DNA from: an uncultured Clostridia bacterium
GTDB taxonomy: Bacteria; Bacillota; Clostridia; Oscillospirales; Ruminococcaceae
DNA: 40,016 nucleotides
NCBI GenBank assembly: GCA_947627985.1
Contig: CANQYD010000019.1
Location: forward strand, 1 to 40,016
Reading direction: 5' to 3'
A program made the position numbers and the translations under genes. Positions within the stretch are counted from its first letter, which is position 1; every line of letters begins with the position of its first letter. Positions 31,497 to 39,640 of the stretch are shown here, in pieces. Below the pieces are notes generated by a model. The model ran no database searches, had not been told where the DNA came from, and was given only the letters and a program-made list of their open reading frames with translations.

Positions 31497-32153
31497 TCAG
31501 ACCTTCGGCGGCAACTCGTGAGAGTATTTCATGACCGTGCGGAAATAATTTGCCTTTTCAACGTGAACGGTTCTGCTGCCCGTATAGTCGTTGATGCAGC
31601 CTTCCTTCAAAATAATCGTGTGACCGCTTGACTTCGTGACCGCCACCGATTCGATGAGCTTATAATATTTGCGCGGAACCTGCCACCGCTTCAGCTGCTC
31701 GACCGTCTTTTCATCAAGTCCGTCGGTCAGGGTGCCTGTTCTCACCGCGTGCGACTTGGTAATTGCAAGCCTGATGTCATGCATGGATTCAGCTTGAATT
31801 GTCCTGCTGCCGCTGAAGTCGTTGATGTATCCCGATTTCAGTAGAACATAATAGCCTTGTGAATCGTCGGCGGCTTCAATCATGTCATAATACTTTTTTG
31901 CAACCTGCCATTTTTGCAGCAGGTCATTTTGTTTTTCGTCGAACCGCGACTGTTCCGCGATTCTTGAACAGCCTTCTTTACTGATGTCCTGCTCCGGCAG
32001 CCTGATGATATATTCGTTGACCGATGTGCCGTTCTGATCGGCGCACTTTTTTATTTTCTCGATAAATCCCTTGGGAACATTCAAAGAGATGCGGTCATAG
32101 TGTCGTTTTGTGTATATGTTTTTGTAATCGGTTCGGTTTATTCGGTGCTTCAT
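31497..32153 (-). CDS. Ribbon-helix-helix protein with a duplicated unknown C-terminal domain
   Basis: 218 residues. Residues about 18-52 (YDRISLNVPKGFIEKIKKCA, then GTSVNEYIIRL) form a CopG/Arc-type ribbon-helix-helix DNA-binding domain. The rest consists of two copies of a domain of about 58 residues, at 79-136 and 154-214, sharing the pattern [KR]WQV-x-[RK]KYY-x-x-IE, then a beta stretch, GxINDxxGSRT and a final helix with SH. I do not recognise this domain. The gene follows the integrase with 13 bp between them and has AAAGG before its ATG, so it is probably co-transcribed. It could be an excision or copy regulator of the element. Confidence 0.85.
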   Translation of the reverse strand: MKHRINRTDYKNIYTKRHYDRISLNVPKGFIEKIKKCADQNGTSVNEYIIRLPEQDISKEGCSRIAEQSRFDEKQNDLLQKWQVAKKYYDMIEAADDSQGYYVLLKSGYINDFSGSRTIQAESMHDIRLAITKSHAVRTGTLTDGLDEKTVEQLKRWQVPRKYYKLIESVAVTKSSGHTIILKEGCINDYTGSRTVHVEKANYFRTVMKYSHELPPKV

Positions 32154-32815
32154 GTGCAGCCGCCTTTCATATCAGGTCAATCGCGTTCAGAAGCTGGTTA
32201 ATGTCATAATGAGTATAAACCGCTTCTGTTACGCCGTGACCCTTATGACCGACAATTCTTTTTATTATTCTTTCATAGACACCCGCTTCTGCCAACATGC
32301 TGATGCAGGTGTGCCGCGTGTCATGCGGTTTGTGCAGCATTTCTGTCAGTTCCATGACAGGCTGCCAGTATGAATCATAAAAATTTCTATATTCAAAATG
32401 ATTTCCATCGTGCGTGCTTATCAGATACTCGCAGCCGTTTTTCTGATTCCACATTCTGAACAGCGGCATAACCTTTTCGGCGATGGGCACCTTGCGAATT
32501 CCCGCCTTGGTCTTTGCGGCGGTTATATCAAACCATCGTTCGGAAAGATTGACATTTTCTTTTTTCAGGTCAAGCAGCTCACTGATTCGGCAGCCTGAAT
32601 AAATAAGCATAAGAACGACCGCGACATATTCGCTTGCATCGACCTTTGACCAAAGCACTTCGATTTCATCTTTGCTGAACGGTTTGCGCTCGATCGCGTC
32701 GGGGTTGCGGTCTGAATATTGACTGATGTCAACCGTCTGCGAATAGTTTTTTGAACATAAGTCGTTCGCCAGTGCGAATTTATACATCATCGAATAAAGA
32801 ATTTTCAGCTTTCTG

Positions 32816-32989
32816 AGGCATCACTGCACAATTATTTTTGTGCAGATACGCAGTCAGATTTTTCGTCAGACGAAGTCAAAAGCGGAGGCAATACTTTGTG
32901 TATTGCCGAGCATTTTGGCAAAGTATGACGGAAAATATGCAAGTAGCTGCGCCAAAAAGGCATTAGCCGCTAATTGGGCTGTGATGCCT
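32816..32989 (+). mobile_element. MITE copy 1 (174 bp) inside the integrase gene
   Basis: Terminal inverted repeats AGGCATCACTGCACAATTA and its near-complement, with 2 mismatches in 19. Internal sequence matches 33271-33444 in the opposite orientation over its whole length, including CAGTCAGATTTTTCGTCAGA, TACTTTGTGTATT and TGACGGAAAATATGCAAG. The right side is flanked by TA and the left by TG, read as an original TA target duplication with one change. It has no transposase; size and TA target fit an IS630/Tc1-type non-autonomous element. Confidence 0.85.
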
Positions 32990-33270
32990 TAAGCGTCGGA
33001 TAATTCTTGCCGCAAGTGTCAACGATGTTTTGCAGATGCACTTTGCGAATGTCATTGAACCGCATCGAACTGATGGGGGCGCAAAGATTATAAACAGCAT
33101 TATAACCGTTGACGTTAGAATGTGACACCTTTGGAAAATGTTCCGCTGACCACATTTCAACCACATCGCCGAAAGTCACTTTGTTCGCGTCGGTGTTATA
33201 GGGGTGTGCGTTGAATTGTGCAAGAGCTATCAGCACCTTTTCCTTTGTTTCATAATAACCGAGATACTAA

Positions 33271-33444
33271 AGGTCTCACCGCACAATTACCAGCTATCGC
33301 CTTTTTGGCACATCCGCTTGCATATTTTCCGTCATATTTCACAAAAATCCTCGCTAATACACAAAGTATTAGCTCCGGTTTTTGTTTCATCTGACGAAAA
33401 ATCTGACTGCGCGTCTGCACCAAAATAATTGTGCAGTGACACCT
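33271..33444 (-). mobile_element. MITE copy 2 (174 bp) inside the integrase gene
   Basis: Same family and exactly the same length as the copy at 32816-32989, inserted in reverse. Ends are AGGTCTCACCGCACAATTA and, on the other strand, AGGTGTCACTGCACAATTA. TA follows directly on the right (33445-33446); TAA precedes on the left. It differs from copy 1 at many scattered sites, so the two did not arise by a very recent duplication. Confidence 0.85.
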
Positions 33445-33587
33445 TATATTTGAAGCGGGGCGTTCCGTCAGGCGATTCAGACCTTGATGCAACGATGCGA
33501 ACCGCCCACGGCTTGCGCCTGTTGCCGGAGAGCTTATAAACAGAACCATAACCGTTTGGCAATCTCATAAAATATCATTCCTTTGTA

Positions 33588-33616
33588 TTGATTTTTCAAG
33601 GAATGAGTGGTATAAT
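33588..33616 (+). promoter_or_regulatory. Promoter of a candidate small RNA upstream of the integrase
   Basis: TTGATT (33588-33593), 17-bp spacer, TATAAT (33611-33616). It points away from the integrase. Confidence 0.7.
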
Positions 33617-33622
33617 AAGGGC

Positions 33623-33702
33623 GTCACCAAATTTCATTCATTCCTTTGATTTTGGTTGTCAAGGCATACCCTGCTGCAACAGGGTATGCCTATTCTTTTT
33701 TT
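33623..33702 (+). ncRNA. Candidate 80-nt small RNA of the element
   Basis: Bounded by the promoter at 33588-33616 and a strong terminator with perfect 12-bp arms AGGCATACCCTG (33662-33673) and CAGGGTATGCCT (33680-33691) followed by TATTCTTTTTTT. No ORF. It lies in the divergent space between the integrase and the DUF739 regulator. It contains CATTCATTCCTTTG, an inverted relative of the integrase ribosome-binding region (CAAAGGAATGA on the minus strand), so it could pair with that mRNA. Confidence 0.6.
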
Positions 33703-33722
33703 ACGTCTGAATTCTTCCTGAA

Positions 33723-34202
33723 TCAACGACTGACAGCGGGAAGAACATAAAAATATGCACAAACATATTCATGCGGAATTTCAAGCAATTTACACACTTT
33801 TGTGATTTCGCGCTGCGTAAAATCTGCGACGCTGTTAAGCTTATTTGACAGCAAAGCGTTTGAAATGCCCAGTGCCTTTGCAAATGCCTCTTGGGTTGCA
33901 TACTTTTCTTTGATACGACCTTTAAGCCTTGAATAATCAAACGCGGCTCCACCGACATTTGCTTCTTTCAGCTCCGTGAAGAAATAAGCGTCAAACAGAC
34001 AGCTCGGAATCGGCAGCGCTTCATATATGCAGCGGATTTCCCACATGTCGAATTCGGAAATATTATCCAGACAATCCTGCAGGCGTTTTTCCGTCATTCC
34101 GACCTTCGGGGCGAATTGAGCGACACCGCCGCCAGCCGTGTCAATAATCCATTTAAGCTGTGAAAAGTCAAATTTTGTTCTGTCTTTGATGTTACTTGTC
34201 AT
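33723..34202 (-). CDS. Regulator made of two DUF739-like (phage Cro/CI-type) domains
   Basis: 159 residues. Residues 88-152 match the DUF739 phage regulator pattern: FDYSRLKGRIKEKYATQEAFAKALG, LLSNKLN, FTQREITKVCKLLEIP, AYFY. Residues 11-77 are a diverged copy of the same domain (FDFSQLKW, FAPKVGMT, LQDCLDN, MWEIRCIYEALPIP, AYFF), so the protein is a tandem duplication; single-domain proteins of about 70 residues are usual. It probably acts as a DNA-binding repressor of the element. Its start lies inside the end of the upstream gene (11-bp overlap), indicating co-transcription. The sRNA candidate lies just downstream. Confidence 0.85.
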   Translation of the reverse strand: MTSNIKDRTKFDFSQLKWIIDTAGGGVAQFAPKVGMTEKRLQDCLDNISEFDMWEIRCIYEALPIPSCLFDAYFFTELKEANVGGAAFDYSRLKGRIKEKYATQEAFAKALGISNALLSNKLNSVADFTQREITKVCKLLEIPHEYVCAYFYVLPAVSR

Positions 34203-34908
34203 TTTCTTTAACTTCCTTTTTTAATTCTGAAAATTTGAAATTGATGAAGCTGTCGCATTCTTTGATAAGCGCATAAAGCTGTTCATCGGTGATTTGCATC
34301 GTCTGACCGTCGGGCATTGTTACAACCGTTTTACATTCTGATTCTTCTTGAACTTTGAGATTCGGAAATACCAGATGCAGCGTATAACTGAATCCATCGT
34401 CGCAAAATTCATATGTTGTGCGATAGGCTGAATCTGCAAATTTGGTCGGAACTGATTCAAATATAAAACCCGTGTTTTTCAAATAGCTTGTAAAGTCACG
34501 GATTTTAAAAACCCGCTGAACTTTTTCAGGAAGGTTAGCAACCTGAATATTGGTTTGCGCTAAACTCTTGAATCCGTTTTTGATTTCCTTTCTGCTGCGT
34601 TTCTCTTTGACAGAAATTTTGCAATTCAAATAATCAACATTTACACCAAAGAACTCTGCAAACATTTTAAGACGTTCCTGCCGTGGTACAACTTTATCAT
34701 TGACCCATCTGCTGACATCTTTTCCCTGCGGATAGGGTTTTGTGTCTGGGTGATGAATGTCACACCATTCTGCAAATTCCTTTACAAATTCCGACTGCGT
34801 TTGACACTTTTCAATAATAAGCGTCTTTAATCTTGCGCCGGTTGTAATAGGTTTTTTTTCAACGCTTTCAATGATGAAGTCATCGACTGATACGGTGAAG
34901 GGAGTGAA
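34192..34908 (-). pseudogene. HTH-type regulator gene lacking a start codon (5'-truncated)
   Basis: The frame is open from 34908 to the stop at 34192 and encodes a helix-turn-helix segment (GARLKTLIIEKCQTQSEFVK, then SRWVNDKVVPRQERLKMFAEFFGV) followed by a domain of unknown type. No ATG, GTG or TTG occurs in frame in the HTH part; the first ATG (34665) lies after it. A stop codon at 34911-34909 closes the frame, directly at the ribosome binding site of the tape measure gene on the other strand. So the gene's true 5' end seems to have been lost at the junction with that gene, or it starts at a rare codon. A shorter product from 34665 would lack the recognition helix. Confidence 0.65.
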
Positions 34909-34912
34909 TTAA

Positions 34913-37693
34913 ATGGCTGATTATTCGCTGCTTGTGAACATAGAAGCTATTGACAAGGCTTCTGCAATTTTCAGCAAGCTGAAGGGAAATGTCGAACAGT
35001 TTAAGAGCGAAACCGAAAACATGGGTTTGTCGGGTGCGTCAAGTGCCGAACAGCTTGCATCGTCATTCAAAACAGCGGGCGAATCAATGGCTTCGACAGG
35101 AAAGCTGATGACAGCTTCTTTGAGCGTTCCCATCGTCGGGTTGGGTGTTGCGTCTACAAAAGCGGCAGTGGACTTTGAAGAAGCGTTCACAGGCGTCAGA
35201 AAAACGGTCGACACCACCGAAGAAAACTTCAAAAAGCTGTCTGACGGCATCAAGCAGATGTCGACCGAAACGGCATCTTCAAAGAATCAGATCGCGGGCG
35301 TCATGGAAGTCGCCGGTCAGCTCGGCGTTGAAGTCGGCAAGGACGGCAAAAACCTGCTCGACTTCACAAGAATAATGATTCAGATGGGCGATACGACAAA
35401 CCTATCAGCCGAAGAAGCTGCGACCGCGCTTGCACACTTCATGAATATAACAGGCGTGGCACAATCTCAGGCGTCAAATCTCGGTTCGGCAATCGTTGAC
35501 CTTGGAAACAACTTTGCGACCGATGAAGCAAGTATTTTGAGCATGTCCACAAGGCTTGCATCGGCGGGAACCATCGCGGGATTATCTTCAACCGATATTC
35601 TTGCACTGTCAACCGCGATGTCATCAGTCGGAATTCAGGCTGAAGCGGGCGGAACCGCTATGGCGCAAACGCTTGCAGCAATCACAAGTGAAGTGGCAAA
35701 CTTCACGGCGGGCACCACAAATTCGCTTGACCGTATTGCAAGCATATCGGGGTTGTCGGCTGATGAATTCGCGAAAAAGTGGAACGAAAAGCCTATTGAA
35801 GCACTTCAGGCATTCATCGCGGGATTGGGAACGCTCGACCAGCGCGGCGAAAATGCAACCCTTGTTCTTGATGAACTCGGCATGTCGGGCGTGCGACAGG
35901 CGAACATGCTGCAATCGCTCGGTCTTGCTTCAGGCGTTTTGGGCGATGCGATAAACATATCAAGCGACGCATTTGCCGAAAACACCGCGCTGGCAGCTGA
36001 AGCGGAAAAGAGATATTCAACGACGGCATCGCAAATCAGTCAGCTGAAAGAACAGTTTTCAAATTGTGCGGTGGTCGTCGGCGACATGCTTATTCCGTTC
36101 ATGCAGAAGGGCATGGATATTTTGTCGGGCGTGGCTGAAGGCTTTAACAACTTATCACCCGCCACCCAGCGGCTGATCGTGAACGCTGCTGCCGTCGCGG
36201 CGGCTGAAGGTCCTTTGCTTATCGTCGGCGGCAAACTTGTCAGCGGAATCGGAACGCTTATCAGCGTCGGGTCGAAAGTCGGCGGTCTTATGTCCGGCAT
36301 CGGTTCTTCGGCTGCTTCAGCCGCTGCACCTGTCACCAGCGCGGGAACTGCTGTCGGAACTCTCACATCGAACGCCCTTGGCTTCATCGCGCTGGGCGCG
36401 GGTATTCTCTTGGCTGCTGCGGGTCTTGCCCTCTTAGCACAGTCGGCAATCGCGCTGTCTGAAGCAGGTGCCCCCGCTGCAATCGCCATGGGGTCAATGG
36501 TTGCTGTCATCGCGGGTCTTGCCGCTGGTGCTGCCGCGCTTGCCCCTGCTTTGACCGCCGGTGCTGCGGGTCTTGTCGCCTTCGGTGCTGCTGTTGCTGC
36601 CGTCGGTGTTGGGATTCTCGCGATGGGCGAAGGCGTCAACCTTGCCTGTCAGGGTGTTTCAACGCTGATGGACGCGGTTGGACGGCTGACAGAAAAGCTG
36701 CCGACCGTATCAGAACACGGCGAAAAGGCAGCAACCGCCCTGCTTGCTATATCGGCAGGAGCCGTCGCCCTTGGCACATCTGCCGCCGCGTGCGGTGTTT
36801 CCCTTGCCGCACTCGCAGTCGCTTCGGGTTCTGCCGACCTTGCACTTGCAGCATTCGACATTGAAATGGGTGTTGCTGTTCCCATCGTCGGTGCGCTTGA
36901 CCTTGCCTTGGTTGCGATGCTCGGTTCAATCAGCGGTATTGCCGACGCTGCATCAAGCGCGTCAAAGTCGATGTCCGACATCGAAGGTTCGGTCAATGTT
37001 GTCAAAACAGGCGTGTCGGGTCTGGGCGATATGTTCACAAACGCGGTCGACACAATCATCAAGGTGTTCACAAAGAACACTTCAAAGGCGACCGACGCTG
37101 CTGAAAAATTCGGGTCTGGTATCACAACAGGCACAAAACAGGGCATGTCGCCTATCACCGAAAATGTCACGGCGACGATGACGGCAGTCACACTGACCTT
37201 CAGCAAGTCGGGCGAAACGATTCTGACAAGCTGGACTTCGACACTTGCAAAGATGACATCAACAGCACAACAGAAGATGATGCAGATGTCAAACAACATG
37301 CAGCAGACATTGACAAAGATTCAGACAATGTTTGCAAATACAAAGCTGGCATTCAATCAGACAATCGCCCTGCCGCACTTCTCCATGTCGGGCAAATTCG
37401 ACGCGCAAAGCGGTCAGGTGCCGAACGTCAATGTCACTTGGTATAGTAAAGCTTATGAACAGGCATACATGTTCAGCAGTCCGACAACGGTGGGCGCGGC
37501 AGGATTCGGCGACGGCAGTGGAAACGAAATTGTCAGCGGCGATGAACACTTGATTGATCTGATGCGCGAAGCCTTCGGCGACAACGACGGTGGCGGTGAC
37601 ATCATCATTCCTGTTTACATCGGTTCAGACCGCATTGATGAACTTGTCGTGACCGCACAAAAACGGAACGATTACAGAAGCGGGGGAAGATAA
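34913..37693 (+). CDS. Phage tail tape measure protein (TP901 type)
   Basis: 926 residues and complete. The N-terminal 400 residues match the conserved tape measure domain (MTASLSVPIVGLGVASTKAAVDFEEAF, GVMEVAGQLGV, DFTRIMIQMGDTTNLS, LASAGTIAGLSSTDILALSTAMSS, GGTAMAQTL). Residues about 460-690 are Ala/Gly-rich hydrophobic stretches; the C-terminus ends in the usual PVYIGSDRIDELVVTAQKRN and SGGR. In phages this protein sets tail length and enters the host membrane during DNA injection. GGGAG precedes the ATG. It is remarkable that no chaperone pair, major tail protein, Dit or Tal gene is beside it. The gene looks intact and is followed at 2 bp by an unknown gene. GC content and codon use resemble the flanking element rather than the chromosome. 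Confidence 0.92.
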   Translation: MADYSLLVNIEAIDKASAIFSKLKGNVEQFKSETENMGLSGASSAEQLASSFKTAGESMASTGKLMTASLSVPIVGLGVASTKAAVDFEEAFTGVRKTVDTTEENFKKLSDGIKQMSTETASSKNQIAGVMEVAGQLGVEVGKDGKNLLDFTRIMIQMGDTTNLSAEEAATALAHFMNITGVAQSQASNLGSAIVDLGNNFATDEASILSMSTRLASAGTIAGLSSTDILALSTAMSSVGIQAEAGGTAMAQTLAAITSEVANFTAGTTNSLDRIASISGLSADEFAKKWNEKPIEALQAFIAGLGTLDQRGENATLVLDELGMSGVRQANMLQSLGLASGVLGDAINISSDAFAENTALAAEAEKRYSTTASQISQLKEQFSNCAVVVGDMLIPFMQKGMDILSGVAEGFNNLSPATQRLIVNAAAVAAAEGPLLIVGGKLVSGIGTLISVGSKVGGLMSGIGSSAASAAAPVTSAGTAVGTLTSNALGFIALGAGILLAAAGLALLAQSAIALSEAGAPAAIAMGSMVAVIAGLAAGAAALAPALTAGAAGLVAFGAAVAAVGVGILAMGEGVNLACQGVSTLMDAVGRLTEKLPTVSEHGEKAATALLAISAGAVALGTSAAACGVSLAALAVASGSADLALAAFDIEMGVAVPIVGALDLALVAMLGSISGIADAASSASKSMSDIEGSVNVVKTGVSGLGDMFTNAVDTIIKVFTKNTSKATDAAEKFGSGITTGTKQGMSPITENVTATMTAVTLTFSKSGETILTSWTSTLAKMTSTAQQKMMQMSNNMQQTLTKIQTMFANTKLAFNQTIALPHFSMSGKFDAQSGQVPNVNVTWYSKAYEQAYMFSSPTTVGAAGFGDGSGNEIVSGDEHLIDLMREAFGDNDGGGDIIIPVYIGSDRIDELVVTAQKRNDYRSGGR

Positions 37694-37695
37694 TC

Positions 37696-38109
37696 ATGAA
37701 AATGAAAATCAAAGGTTTACACATCGGAGCGATGAGGTTGCACGCCGTTATGCCGGCGGCGGGCAGCAATCTGATTCCGGTCGGGTCTTGGCTTGAGCTG
37801 GACGGTATGAAAAAAGAACGGTTCAGAAAATTCAGCTATAATGAAATCAAGGCTTTTTACAAAGAACTTGCTGCCGTAAAAGTCAGCTGGGCGACGGTTC
37901 GCTTCAAGGACGGCAGCGGAATATTTTTCCCTTGCTGCAAGACATTCGCGCCTGAATACGGCTTGCTTGACGAACAGGGTTGCATTGTCGGTAAGCCGAT
38001 CGGATATGTCACTGACAAAGGAAAATATTTTGTTCTCACAGATGCAGACGATTACCCGCTGCATCACGGAAAAACGCCATTCGGCATAAACGAAATAGAA
38101 AACCGCTGA
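37696..38109 (+). CDS. Unknown 137-residue protein of the tape-measure operon
   Basis: Starts 2 bp after the tape measure stop with GGGGGAAG as ribosome binding site, so the two are coupled. Basic N-terminus, mixed alpha/beta composition, Cys-Cys near residue 80 (FFPCCKTF), no signal peptide or membrane segment. I do not recognise it; in ordinary siphophages a distal tail protein would be expected here and the sequence does not look like one. Confidence 0.75.
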   Translation: MKMKIKGLHIGAMRLHAVMPAAGSNLIPVGSWLELDGMKKERFRKFSYNEIKAFYKELAAVKVSWATVRFKDGSGIFFPCCKTFAPEYGLLDEQGCIVGKPIGYVTDKGKYFVLTDADDYPLHHGKTPFGINEIENR

Positions 38110-38150
38110 ACGGTTTCTATAAATTTTTACAAAAGAAAGGAAATCAAAAA

Positions 38151-38441
38151 ATGATTACTTACAGAAAACAACTTTTTGCAGAAGGTCATTCGGAAAAATC
38201 GCGGGAGGAAAGGCTTGACGAAATCGAAAGGCAAATCAAAGAGCTGCGGAACCCGACCGAAAAGAACGATGACAGCGAATTCAGAGCTGCATTCAAGCAG
38301 ATTCTCAAAGAATGTGTCAAGGAGATAATGACCGAAGAAAAGGATTCGGCGAAAACGCTGACAAAGGAAGATATTATGAAAATCAAAAACCCCGCTGAAC
38401 GTCAGAAGGCAATCAAGGAAAATATCAAGCTGTTCAAATAA
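38151..38441 (+). CDS. Small charged helical protein of the element
   Basis: 96 residues, almost all predicted helical and highly charged (KSREERLDEIERQIKELR, then FKQILKECVKEIMTEE). The C-terminal segment TKEDIMKIKNPAERQKAIKEN resembles short segments seen at the ends of small phage structural or scaffold-type proteins, but this is weak. An AAAGAAAGGAAA ribosome binding site precedes the ATG. It sits 41 bp after the previous gene. Confidence 0.7.
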   Translation: MITYRKQLFAEGHSEKSREERLDEIERQIKELRNPTEKNDDSEFRAAFKQILKECVKEIMTEEKDSAKTLTKEDIMKIKNPAERQKAIKENIKLFK

Positions 38442-38456
38442 AAAGGGGGAATGCAC

Positions 38457-39086
38457 ATGGTAAATGAAGTATTTAACAGGCTGAATGAGCAGGTCGAAAA
38501 GCTGACTGAACAGGCGAATAAAAAATATTCAAAGCTGAAGTCAGAGCTTGAAAACGCATACAAAGGACTTGAACAGGCTGAAATGGATTTAGAGCGGTAT
38601 GCGCGTTCCGGCGACCAGAAGAAATACAGCGAAGCCGACGTCGCAAGGAAATATCATAACAGCCGCATTGACCTGCTGACCGAAGAAATCAACCGCTTCG
38701 ACGATGGAAAGTACATCAACCCCGATGAATATCAAAAGATTCATAAGCAAATCACCGATGAGCAGGGTAAAATTCTTGCAGCTCAAAAGCAGGAAATGAT
38801 TAAGCGCGCACAGGAACTTGCCGCGCTGGTCAAAGAAAATTCAAAACTGATTTATGAAGGTGAAGCGGTTGAAATGAAGCTGCGAGCATTGTTTTCAACA
38901 CCTGATGCTGCCAATCAGTTTAATCATATTTTCAACACTCTTGCATCAAACAGAACTGCAATAAACATCGTCGACAATCTTCTTTACTCATTTGAGGTGG
39001 CAAAAGTCATGGGCGTTCCTGCTTATCGCAGTAATCCGAGATACAGTAAATTTTTAGGCGGTACACCGTTCTTTGATGAAGTTTAG
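38457..39086 (+). CDS. Coiled-coil protein of the element
   Basis: 209 residues from the ATG at 38457, which is correctly spaced from AAGGGGG (38441-38448); an ATG at 38451 is too close to that site. Residues 1-150 are one long heptad-like helix rich in Glu/Lys/Gln (LNEQVEKLTEQANKKYSKLK onward); the C-terminal 60 residues are more globular (FSTPDAANQFNHIF, KVMGVPAYRSNPRYS). No family recognised. It ends the operon before a strong terminator. A structural or scaffold-like partner of the tape measure protein is possible, but unproven. Confidence 0.78.
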   Translation: MVNEVFNRLNEQVEKLTEQANKKYSKLKSELENAYKGLEQAEMDLERYARSGDQKKYSEADVARKYHNSRIDLLTEEINRFDDGKYINPDEYQKIHKQITDEQGKILAAQKQEMIKRAQELAALVKENSKLIYEGEAVEMKLRALFSTPDAANQFNHIFNTLASNRTAINIVDNLLYSFEVAKVMGVPAYRSNPRYSKFLGGTPFFDEV

Positions 39087-39100
39087 TGTTCTTTCATCAG

Positions 39101-39133
39101 AAAACACCCGCTTGATATAAAGGCGGGTGTTTT
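39101..39133 (+). terminator. Terminator of the tape-measure operon
   Basis: Perfect 11-bp arms AAAACACCCGC (39101-39111) and GCGGGTGTTTT (39123-39133). It lies 15 bp after the last stop codon. Confidence 0.9.
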
Positions 39134-39274
39134 GCTGTTCACGCGCTGACCACACAAATTTGCGCCGTGTGGCGTTTTGTGCAGTTCGGCGGGTAGTTTT
39201 TCATTTAAGACGGCAGACGCGCCCACAAGTCAATTTTCGGGGGGCATGTGATGAATTGCAAGCTGAAAAAGGCA

Positions 39275-39303
39275 TTGACAGCCGCATAAAACCGTGGTAA
39301 AAT
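39275..39303 (+). promoter_or_regulatory. Promoter of a candidate structured RNA
   Basis: TTGACA (39275-39280), 17-bp spacer, TAAAAT (39298-39303). Confidence 0.65.
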
Positions 39304-39309
39304 CAATAA

Positions 39310-39487
39310 AAAAGAATTCAGTTTGTTCAGACTTGCTGAAAACTGAATTACTTACATATAATATACAAGTTACACACAAAGCACCCGAAAAACCCTTTAT
39401 TTTTGCGGGGCGATGTTATCAGCGGATTTCACGAAGCGATAATTCATACCAACTTCAAAGCCTCTCCGCGTCGGGGAGGCTTTTTAG
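39310..39487 (+). ncRNA. Candidate 175-nt structured RNA at the element's right side
   Basis: It begins at a consensus-like promoter and ends at a terminator with arms AAGCCTC and GAGGCTT followed by TTTTT (39457-39485). The 5' part has an 11-bp interrupted stem AATTCAGTTT/AAAACTGAATT (39315-39348), then an unpaired AT-rich part and a CCCGAAAAACCC...GCGGGG stem. No conserved ORF: the only frame crosses the terminator. I could not match it to 6S, SRP, tmRNA or RNase P RNA. Confidence 0.5.
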
Positions 39488-39640
39488 AACGCGGAATTGA
39501 GAAGTCAGATATCAGAGGCGGATTTTAAACCTCCTGCTCCTCAGAGAGCTTAGAGCGCATAGAGGTTAGAGGGTCAGAAGATAGATATCTCCCACCCGCT
39601 CACGTGGATTTTAGACATTTTAGACATTTTAGGGTCTATA

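Larger units (their letters stand above)
32167..33568 (-). pseudogene. Tyrosine integrase interrupted by two MITEs
   Basis: Three fragments in order on the minus strand. The N-terminal piece (33568 to about 33445) starts MRLPNGYGSVYKLSGNRRK, usual for Clostridial phage/ICE integrases. The middle piece (about 33270 to 32990) carries YLGYYETKEKVLIALAQFN and the core-binding domain. The C-terminal piece (about 32815 to 32167) has the catalytic Arg (SGCRISELL), HDTRHT, GHKGHG and the Tyr (AVYTHYD). Removing the 174-bp element at 32816-32989 together with one flanking dinucleotide restores the frame at the second junction (ACG CTT AGA AAG, Thr-Leu-Arg-Lys). Each insertion ends the frame, so a full-length enzyme cannot be made. 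The C-terminal catalytic piece keeps all its residues and could still be translated from an internal start. Confidence 0.88.

Noticed and set aside
39294-39500. 68-codon frame across the candidate RNA at 39.3 kb
   Set aside because: It crosses the terminator, and the start has no ribosome binding site.
31336-39640. Attachment-site direct repeats bounding the integrative element
   Set aside because: I compared 31336-31500 with 39134-39640 and found only short, imperfect matches (for example ATAATTCA and TTCAAAGC); none is convincing.
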